This document shows positions 8,037 to 15,800 of a stretch of DNA of 58,989 nucleotides, in pieces (position 1 is the stretch's first letter; the number at the start of each line of letters is the position of its first letter). Source of the stretch: an uncultured Streptococcus sp. (GTDB lineage: Bacteria > Bacillota > Bacilli > Lactobacillales > Streptococcaceae); contig NZ_CABFMF010000003.1 in NCBI RefSeq assembly GCF_901875575.1, forward strand, positions 1 to 58,989. Direction: 5' to 3'. Both the position numbers and the translations under genes were made by a program. Below the pieces are notes generated by a model. The model was not told the DNA's origin and did no database searches. It worked only from the letters and a program-made list of their open reading frames with translations.

Positions 8037-8968
8037 AGTGGACCAAGATTATTAAAAAAATAGAAGAACAAATCGAGGCAGGGATTTATCCCGGAGCCTC
8101 TTTTGCATATTTTAAGGACCATCAATGGACGGAGTTCTATTTAGGTCAGAGTGATCCAGAGCATGGCTTGCAGACTGAGGCAGGACTCGTTTATGACCTA
8201 GCTAGTGTCAGCAAGGTTGTTGGAGTTGGAACGCTTTTGATTTTTCTCTGGTACCAGGGGAAACTAGATTTGGAACGTCCTGTGACAGATTTTTTATCGG
8301 AGTGTGACTATCCTGATATTAGTATTGGTCAACTACTGACCCATGCTACAGATTTAGATCCCTTTATTCCCAATCGTGATCAATTATCAGCTGATGAATT
8401 AAAGAAAGCTATGTTTCATCTTAATAGAAGGGAAAAGCCAGCATTTCTATACTCAGATGTCCATTTTTTGCTTTTGGGATTTGTATTGGAGAAGATGTTT
8501 GATGAAGATTTGGATACTCTCCTACAGAAAAAGATTTGGAATCTATGGGGAATGAGGGAAACAAAATTCGGTCCAGTTTCTCAAGCTGTTCCAACAGTTA
8601 GAGGTATAGAGGCAGGTATGGTACATGATCCCAAGGCTCGTCTCCTGGGCAGACATGCAGGTAGTGCTGGTTTATTTTCGACAGTAAAGGATTTACAAAT
8701 CTTTTTGCAGCACTATTTAGAGGATGATTTTGCAAGAGATTTGAGTCAAAATTTTTCTCCTTTGGATGACAAGGAACGTTCTTTGGCATGGAATTTGGAA
8801 GGAGATTGGCTAGACCATACGGGCTATACAGGTACCTTTGTCATGTGGAATCGTCAGAAGCAAGAAGCGGCTATTTTCCTATCGAATCGTACCTATGAAA
8901 AGGATGAGAGGGCTCAATGGATTTTAGACCGCAATCAAGTAATGGACTTGATTCGCAAAGAAGAGTAA
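8033..8968 (+). CDS. Serine hydrolase, beta-lactamase/DD-peptidase fold (class C-like)
   Basis: 311 aa. The SxxK motif is S58-V-S-K61 in DLASVSKVVG. The second motif appears as YSD in FLYSDVHF rather than the usual YxN, and the third as HTG in DHTGYTG, a complete penicillin-recognising-enzyme set with a slight variation. There is no signal peptide, so it is cytoplasmic and more likely an esterase or amidase than a cell-wall DD-peptidase or true beta-lactamase. The ATGA overlap with cppA and the 8-nt gap to the EamA gene make a three-gene operon. Confidence 0.87.
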   Translation: MKWTKIIKKIEEQIEAGIYPGASFAYFKDHQWTEFYLGQSDPEHGLQTEAGLVYDLASVSKVVGVGTLLIFLWYQGKLDLERPVTDFLSECDYPDISIGQLLTHATDLDPFIPNRDQLSADELKKAMFHLNRREKPAFLYSDVHFLLLGFVLEKMFDEDLDTLLQKKIWNLWGMRETKFGPVSQAVPTVRGIEAGMVHDPKARLLGRHAGSAGLFSTVKDLQIFLQHYLEDDFARDLSQNFSPLDDKERSLAWNLEGDWLDHTGYTGTFVMWNRQKQEAAIFLSNRTYEKDERAQWILDRNQVMDLIRKEE

Positions 8969-8976
8969 GGGGAGAC

Positions 8977-9873
8977 ATGTCAAATAGTTTAAAAGGGACT
9001 CTATTAACAGTTGTGGCTGGTATAGCTTGGGGCTTGTCAGGAACAAGTGGCCAATATCTGATGGCACATGGAATTTCAGCTCTTGTATTGACTAATTTAC
9101 GCCTTTTAATCGCCGGTGGAATTCTTATGCTCTTGTCTTATATTACTGCAAAGGATAAAATGCAGGCCTTTTTAAAGGATAGAAAGAGTTTGCTGTCTCT
9201 TCTCATTTTTGCTCTAATTGGTCTTTTTCTCAACCAATTTGCCTATCTGTCTGCTATTCAGGAGACCAATGCAGGAACAGCGACGGTTCTTCAGTATGTT
9301 TGTCCTGTCGGAATTTTAATTTATAGCTGTATCAAGGATAAGGTGACTCCGACACTTGGCGAGATTGTTTCTATCATATTAGCCATCGGAGGAACCTTCC
9401 TCATCGCAACTAATGGGCAGTTGGATCAGTTATCCATGACACCTGCAGGCCTGTTTTGGGGTCTCTTTTCTGCTCTGACTTACGCACTTTATATCATTTT
9501 GCCCATAGCCTTGATTAAGAAGTGGGGGAGTAGTTTGGTCATTGGTGTGGGCATGGTCATAGCAGGTTTGGTCGCCCTTCCTTTTACAGGGGTTCTACAG
9601 ACAACTATCCCAACTAGTCTTGATTTTCTTCTTGCGTTTGCAGGCATTATCCTTATTGGGACTGTATTTGCCTATACAGCCTTCTTAAAGGGAACCAGTC
9701 TGATAGGACCGGTTAAGTCAAGTTTGTTGGCTTCAATTGAGCCAATTTCGGCGGTTTTCTTTGCCTTCCTAATTATGAATGAACAATTCTATCCCATTGA
9801 TTTTCTTGGCATGGCCATGATATTGTTTGCTGTAAGTCTGATTTCTTTGAAAGATTTACTCTTAGAAAAATAA
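8977..9873 (+). CDS. EamA/DMT family transporter
   Basis: 298 aa, two tandem EamA domains with about ten transmembrane helices; family members export amino acids or small metabolites. The start at 8977 follows AAGGGGAG at the stop of the previous gene; longer in-frame readings extend into that gene without a ribosome site. Third gene after cppA and the serine hydrolase. Substrate unknown. Confidence 0.88.
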   Translation: MSNSLKGTLLTVVAGIAWGLSGTSGQYLMAHGISALVLTNLRLLIAGGILMLLSYITAKDKMQAFLKDRKSLLSLLIFALIGLFLNQFAYLSAIQETNAGTATVLQYVCPVGILIYSCIKDKVTPTLGEIVSIILAIGGTFLIATNGQLDQLSMTPAGLFWGLFSALTYALYIILPIALIKKWGSSLVIGVGMVIAGLVALPFTGVLQTTIPTSLDFLLAFAGIILIGTVFAYTAFLKGTSLIGPVKSSLLASIEPISAVFFAFLIMNEQFYPIDFLGMAMILFAVSLISLKDLLLEK

Positions 9874-9875
9874 AA

Positions 9876-9904
9876 AAACTCTTTGTCCGGGACAGAGAGT
9901 TTTT
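9876..9904. terminator. Shared terminator between convergent eamA and gntR genes
   Basis: AAACTCTTTGTC, loop CGG, GACAGAGAGTTT with one mismatch. It is A-rich on the left and T-rich on the right, so it can serve both strands. Confidence 0.85.
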
Positions 9905-9914
9905 GCCTAGTAAT

Positions 9915-10613
9915 CTAATTATTTTCAAGATAAAATTCGAAGCGCTCACCAACATATTGACTTTTTACATATTCAAATGCTGTCCCATCGTCAAAATAAG
10001 AGACCTGAGTCAAGGCTAAAATAGCGTGTCCTTTCTCAACTTCTAAGTAGTGAGCAATTTTTTCTTTAGCCAGACGAGCATAAATAGTCTGTTGTGATTT
10101 CCCAATACGATAACCATATTTTTGCAGGGTTTGGAAGAAATGACTGGTGATTTCTTCTTTTTTAAAGTTCTTAATAAATTTTTCTGGAATGGAAGCAACT
10201 TCGTAAACCAGAGGGACTTGGTCGGCATAGCGAACACGTTCCATTCGGATAATATTTTCGGTTGGAGAAATTCCTAGCTTGGCAACTTCTTGCTCATTGG
10301 GAATGGTTTTTCTGTAAGAAATGAGCTGGCTAGAGGGAATTTTACCTTGGGACTTAACAATTTCAGTAAAACTGGTTGTCCCTCGCATTTTTTCTTGAAC
10401 CCTTGTACTTGCTACAAAGGTGCCACTTCCTACCCTGCGTTCCAAAACGCCTTCTTCGACTAATAGAGATACAGCTTGGCGGAGGGTCATGCGACTCACT
10501 GCAAATTGTTCAGCTAAATCTCTTTCGCTAGGGAGTTTTTGTCCGATTGCCCAATGTTTGTCATCTATATCCTTTTTTATCTGATCGTGTATTTTCATAT
10601 AAGCTGGTAACAT
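9915..10613 (-). CDS. GntR family regulator, HutC/UTRA subfamily
   Basis: 232 aa. An N-terminal winged helix (about 5-70; SERDLAEQFAVSRMTLRQAVSLL) is followed by a UTRA effector domain (about 85-230), the layout of sugar- or amino-sugar-responsive repressors. I start at the ATG at 10613 (MLPAYMKIHDQIKKDI); a GTG at 10622 would add three residues and neither has a strong ribosome site. It is divergent from guaA across about 140 bp, so it may control itself, guaA or a distant regulon. The effector cannot be predicted. Confidence 0.88.
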   Translation of the reverse strand: MLPAYMKIHDQIKKDIDDKHWAIGQKLPSERDLAEQFAVSRMTLRQAVSLLVEEGVLERRVGSGTFVASTRVQEKMRGTTSFTEIVKSQGKIPSSQLISYRKTIPNEQEVAKLGISPTENIIRMERVRYADQVPLVYEVASIPEKFIKNFKKEEITSHFFQTLQKYGYRIGKSQQTIYARLAKEKIAHYLEVEKGHAILALTQVSYFDDGTAFEYVKSQYVGERFEFYLENN

Positions 10614-10642
10614 GCTTTTCACTTCATTTCTATCTTTTCTCT

Positions 10643-10672
10643 ATTGTACCCCAATAAACTAGAAAAAGTCAA
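10643..10672 (-). promoter_or_regulatory. Promoter of the gntR-type gene
   Basis: On the minus strand TTGACT (10672-10667), 18-bp spacer, TACAAT (10648-10643). Confidence 0.6.
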
Positions 10673-10688
10673 TCTTCGCCTTGTTTAG

Positions 10689-10718
10689 TTGGTAATTCGC
10701 CCTTATTTGTGATAGAAT
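10689..10718 (+). promoter_or_regulatory. Promoter of guaA
   Basis: TTGGTA (10689-10694), 18-bp spacer, TAGAAT (10713-10718) with TG extension. No purine riboswitch is visible: the leader is only about 30 nt. Confidence 0.55.
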
Positions 10719-10754
10719 ATTGAAAAAAGATATTTCTTTTGAGAAAGGAAAAAG

Positions 10755-12317
10755 ATGAGCAACATATCAACTGATTTGCAAGATGTAGAAAAAATCATCG
10801 TATTGGATTATGGTAGCCAATACAACCAGCTGATTTCACGCCGTATCCGTGAGATTGGTGTTTTTTCAGAACTAAAGAGCCATAAAATTTCAGCTGCTGA
10901 AGTTCGTGAAATCAATCCTGTAGGAATCATCCTTTCAGGTGGACCTAACTCTGTTTATGAAGAGGGATCATTTGATATCGATCCAGAAATTTTTGAGTTG
11001 GGGATTCCAATTTTAGGTATCTGCTACGGTATGCAACTTTTGACACACAAATTGGGAGGAAAGGTTGTACCAGCAGGAGATGCGGGAAATCGTGAGTATG
11101 GTCAGTCAACTTTGACACACACACCATCAGCTCTTTTTGAGACAACTCCTGATGAACAAACTGTATTGATGAGCCATGGTGATGCAGTTACTGAAATTCC
11201 TGCTGACTTTGTTCGTACAGGTACATCAGCTGACTGCCCATACGCAGCCATCGAAAATCCTGAAAAACACATTTACGGTATCCAATTCCATCCAGAAGTT
11301 CGCCATTCTGTATATGGTAATGACATCCTTCGTAACTTTGCCCTTAACATTTGTAAGGCTAAAGGCGACTGGACAATGGATAACTTCATCGACATGCAGA
11401 TCCAAAAAATCCGTGAAACAGTTGGTGATAAACGTGTCCTTCTTGGCCTATCAGGTGGTGTTGACTCATCTGTTGTTGGAGTTCTTCTCCAAAAGGCTAT
11501 TGGCGATCAATTGATCTGTATCTTCGTAGACCACGGTCTTCTTCGTAAAGGGGAAGCAGACCAAGTTATGGATATGCTTGGTGGGAAGTTTGGTTTGAAT
11601 ATCGTTAAAGCAGATGCAGCCAAACGCTTCCTTGATAAGCTTGCAGGTGTTTCTGATCCCGAGACAAAACGTAAAATCATCGGTAATGAGTTCGTTTATG
11701 TTTTTGATGATGAAGCTAGTAAGTTGAAAGACGTTAAATTCTTGGCTCAAGGAACGCTCTATACAGACGTGATTGAGTCTGGTACGGACACAGCACAAAC
11801 TATCAAGTCACACCACAACGTGGGTGGTCTTCCAGAAGACATGCAGTTTGAATTGATTGAACCGCTCAACACTCTTTATAAGGATGAAGTTCGTGCCCTT
11901 GGTACAGAACTTGGTATGCCAGACCATATCGTATGGCGTCAACCATTCCCAGGTCCAGGTCTTGCTATCCGTGTCATGGGTGAAATTACTGAAGAGAAAC
12001 TAGAAACTGTTCGTGAGTCTGACGCTATCCTCCGAGAAGAAATCGCTAAAGCTGGTCTTGACCGTGACATCTGGCAATACTTTACAGTGAATACTGGAGT
12101 TCGTTCAGTCGGTGTTATGGGTGACGGTCGTACTTATGACTACACGATTGCAATCCGTGCTATCACTTCTATCGATGGTATGACTGCTGATTTTGCCAAA
12201 ATTCCTTGGGCTGTCCTTCAAAAAATCTCAGTACGTATCGTAAACGAAGTAGACCATGTTAACCGTATCGTCTACGATATTACAAGTAAACCACCTGCAA
12301 CCGTTGAATGGGAATAA
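10755..12317 (+). CDS. guaA: GMP synthase (glutamine-hydrolysing)
   Basis: 520 aa, full length. It converts XMP to GMP with ATP and glutamine. The N-terminal class I amidotransferase has the nucleophile C90 in GICYGMQ and the His/Glu pair in GIQFHPEV. The PP-loop ATPase SGGVDSS begins at about residue 233, and the C-terminal dimerisation domain ends in KPPATVEWE, the invariant GuaA terminus. RBS GAAAGGAAAAAG. Monocistronic, with a long terminator-like hairpin downstream. Confidence 0.98.
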   Translation: MSNISTDLQDVEKIIVLDYGSQYNQLISRRIREIGVFSELKSHKISAAEVREINPVGIILSGGPNSVYEEGSFDIDPEIFELGIPILGICYGMQLLTHKLGGKVVPAGDAGNREYGQSTLTHTPSALFETTPDEQTVLMSHGDAVTEIPADFVRTGTSADCPYAAIENPEKHIYGIQFHPEVRHSVYGNDILRNFALNICKAKGDWTMDNFIDMQIQKIRETVGDKRVLLGLSGGVDSSVVGVLLQKAIGDQLICIFVDHGLLRKGEADQVMDMLGGKFGLNIVKADAAKRFLDKLAGVSDPETKRKIIGNEFVYVFDDEASKLKDVKFLAQGTLYTDVIESGTDTAQTIKSHHNVGGLPEDMQFELIEPLNTLYKDEVRALGTELGMPDHIVWRQPFPGPGLAIRVMGEITEEKLETVRESDAILREEIAKAGLDRDIWQYFTVNTGVRSVGVMGDGRTYDYTIAIRAITSIDGMTADFAKIPWAVLQKISVRIVNEVDHVNRIVYDITSKPPATVEWE

Positions 12318-12370
12318 TAGATAGGAGTAACTTAGGTTAAGAATCCTTGATGTAAGAAGAATAAGATAAT

Positions 12371-12432
12371 AAGGTTTCATAAAGTCTGTAGTGGATAAGA
12401 TTCATTTCAGATTTTATGGAACCTTTTATTAT
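12371..12432 (+). terminator. Long hairpin terminator after guaA
   Basis: Two 18-nt arms (12371-12388 and 12408-12425) pair with only two mismatches, both tolerable as G-U in RNA. The downstream arm runs into TTTTATTATTT. Confidence 0.75.
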
Positions 12433-12734
12433 TTGCCATCAAAAGTAAAATGAAGTTCTTGCTCAGCAAATGGGAAATAGCAAGAACTTTCACCCTACAA
12501 TAATTGTGAAGTGGACTTTGTCTATATCTGAGTCTAGAAATTGAAATTTTTAATAAAAATGTTATATTTCACAAAGTACTCCCAATATTTCATGGGGGGG
12601 GGTAAATATGCGTATAGTAAGAACAAATACTTAATAAAATAAATAGTTATTATTTTTGTGTATTTTATTTTGTGATAAATTTATTATTAGTGGCTATTTC
12701 TACTTTTGCTGTGAAAGAAAATAGCAGATATCTA
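12433..12734. other. Gene-free stretch upstream of the surface protein, with inverted repeat and G9 tract
   Basis: No ORF is supported. It contains a perfect 11-bp inverted repeat (AAGTTCTTGCT 12453-12463; AGCAAGAACTT 12479-12489) without a T-run, possibly an insertion-element relic. It also has a run of nine G's at 12594-12602 in otherwise AT-rich DNA. Confidence 0.6.
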
Positions 12735-12762
12735 TTGATTTTTATTCAGAAAGTATTAAAAT
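12735..12762 (+). promoter_or_regulatory. Candidate promoter of the 1743-aa surface protein
   Basis: TTGATT (12735-12740), 16-bp spacer, TAAAAT (12757-12762), about 100 nt before the start codon. Confidence 0.45.
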
Positions 12763-12860
12763 AGTAGATCGGGCAATAATATACACATTTGCTTATAGTT
12801 TGATATATGTTTATTATTGTTTGATAAAAGAACTCGAAAAAATAATGAGGGAGAATAGAA

Positions 12861-15800
12861 GTGAAATTCGAAAAACGTCAGAAGTTTGCCATTAGGAAAT
12901 TCAGTTTCGGTGTGGCATCTGTTCTGATTGGGCAATTCTTTATTGGTGCTGTAGCCAATGCGCCAGTTGTACGCGCCAGTGAAGTGATTGGTGCTCAAAC
13001 GGAAAAGAAAAATGTACCAGCTGTTGAGGAAGCTCAACCAAAGTCAGAACCAATTGCTGTAAACACTGATAAAAATCAAGTTGTTCCTAGACTTGAGTCA
13101 GATCAATCGTCAGAAAAACCAGTTGAAGCAAATATTTCAAATTCAGAAAAAGCAGTTTCTACAGAAAAGGATCCAAAAACTCAGCCAGAAATGTTGCCAA
13201 AAGAAGTGGCAGAGGCTGTTCATAAAGAATCCGATAAAAAACCACTAGTAGAGGCTCCTCTGGCGAAACTGGAGGAAAAGGAAGAAGTTACAAACCCTGA
13301 CAAGGATCAATTGGGAACAACCATCTTAGAAGCAGAGGTAGTGACGAAAGAAGCTGAAAAGTTCCTAAGTAGTCTGACAGACTCAAGTCAAAAAGATGCC
13401 ATTGGAGAAGCTTTACGTCGCTCTAATCAACTTCTAACAGAAGCCAAAAATTCACTCAAGTCAATAGATGCTTCAAATACATCCTTTGCTCCATCTTACA
13501 CGAACTTATCAGAAGCTATCGAAGCAGTCTGGAATCAACTCAAGAAAATGGGGCATTCAGGTAACCTTAGTTATATGTTAGAGTCAGATACGACGAGTCA
13601 ACCAGCTGTGCTAATCCCGACAACAGGGTCAAAAACGGTTTACTCCTACGGAGCAGCAACTGCACCTAAAGTCGAATTTGATATTTCTACCGATTTTGCG
13701 CCATACCTCTATTATTCTCATTCGGGTCTTTATAATAGTGTTAAACATGGTTCAATTTTAAATGAAGATGCTCAAAAATTAGGTTTAAAGATTATAGAAA
13801 AATTTACTAGGAATCCGTCAGGAGATAGCGATTACATTCTCGCTCTATCCGGAAATGTTCCAACTACGGTAGAGCCTGGTACTTACAATGTCGGCTTCAC
13901 TTATAACAATCAAGCCTATACGACAACAGTTACAGTCAAGCCTGTTGAAGAGAAACCGTATATGACTATGGAAAGGATTGGTTCTTCAAAATTAGATGCG
14001 ATAATTTATTTGAAAAGAGAACCTACTGAAAAAGAGAAAACAATCAGTTATCAGATGGGGCTTACTAGGGTGAACGTGGATGATGTTGAATTAACACCGG
14101 ATGCTCAAGAATTAGGTTTTAAATTTGATAAAGACACTAGAATTTTACACGGTACTCTTCAACCAACTAATGAAAAAATTCAAGAAAAAAAATATGAAAT
14201 TGGTTTGCAACTTAAAAGTGATCATTTTACTAAAATTGTTGCTAATTTAAATATCAATATACTTGAACGTCCAATTGCTCCTTCATTTAAAATCGTAGAA
14301 GCCTCTGATAGTCCGTTATGGGATGGAATGGATAAGGTGAACAATTCTGTAGCTTATGATGAAGGTAGCAGTACAGCTTATACTACAACAACTCCGTTTG
14401 GATATTATTTTAATGGTGTTAATGATGGTATTCATAAAATATCAGATGCAACATCTGACACACCACAGTATTCTTCCAATCTCTGGCTATCTTTGAATGG
14501 AGATAAAGATGTCTATAAAGAATGGTATGGAGATACGCCTGTTACTATTACAAAATTTGAACAGACAAACGCAAGTCCAGGGGTAAAATTAGACCTTGTA
14601 AAGGACGGGACTCCCACTTTAGATAATATTTTTGCAAGAAGCTATACAGAGATTAATAATGCACTGACAGATTTTAGGACTGTTTACTCTGCTACAAGTA
14701 TAAATAAACGTTATCGTTATGATAGTGAGTCAAATATTTCTCCGTATCGTTTAAATATTAAATCTCTCCCTCCTACTGCAGGTAATTATTTTGTTGAATT
14801 TCGTATTACAGATAGTTTAGGAAGAACGAAGGATTATCACCTTAATCTTATTACAAAGGAAATTTCACAAACTGTTCCAAATTATAGTGATTATCCTAAC
14901 TCCACTAATGTTATTTCAACTGCTGATGTTATGTTTGATGCGGACAAGCTTTACCGCGTAACGAATCCAATTCCAGTAGCTGTGCCTATCTCGGATAAGG
15001 AACAGAATCTAGGAAACTTAGTGCTTAATAAGTCTAATGCAACATTAGAAATCAATAATAAACCTGATGGGGTTGAGATTACAAAAGACACTGAAAATCC
15101 TACTAGATTTAAGATTATCAAACAAAATGGTAAGACTTTAGCTGCAGGTGTCTATACTATTACAGCTACAGCAAAAGACGGACACTTTGGAGATGCTGTT
15201 CCATCACGTACGTATAAATTCGAGGTAATGGACGGTCTAAATCCTATTTCCAATCAAAGTTGGCAAGAAGGGCAAGCTATCCCAACTATCCCTGTTTCGA
15301 TGACAAATGGTAGTAAGATTACGAGTCTATCAGTTGAGTCTGATGGAGAACATCTCTACCTAAGTCCTAATGCTGACAATACAAGTCTAACAGGTTATGC
15401 TTTAAAGCAGACAGATGCGCCACAAACAGCGATTGTAACAGCTACTTATACCAATAATGAAGGTCAAAGTCGTCAGATTAAGACAAGCTTTACCTATACA
15501 GTTACCCCTCGACCAGTTTCTGATTTAACTTTATCTATAACGAATGATAAGCAAACAGTTTCAGAAGGAACTAAATTTGCAGATATGCTTGTAACAGCGA
15601 CTGAAGGGGTTACAGTCACAGTAGGAACACTGCCAGATGGAGTTATGTATGATAGCAATAGCAAAACATTATCTGGCACTGGATTATATGAAGGACATTA
15701 TGTGATTCCAGTTACTGCTACTAAAGATGGGGCTTCCATTACTAAAGTAGTCGATTTGACAGTAACGCCAGGAGACTTTAGTGTTCCCGAAGCTAGTTAC

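Noticed and set aside
8033..8968. Calling the SxxK hydrolase a beta-lactamase resistance gene
   Set aside because: No signal peptide, altered second motif (YSD) and operon context with CppA argue for a cytoplasmic hydrolase.
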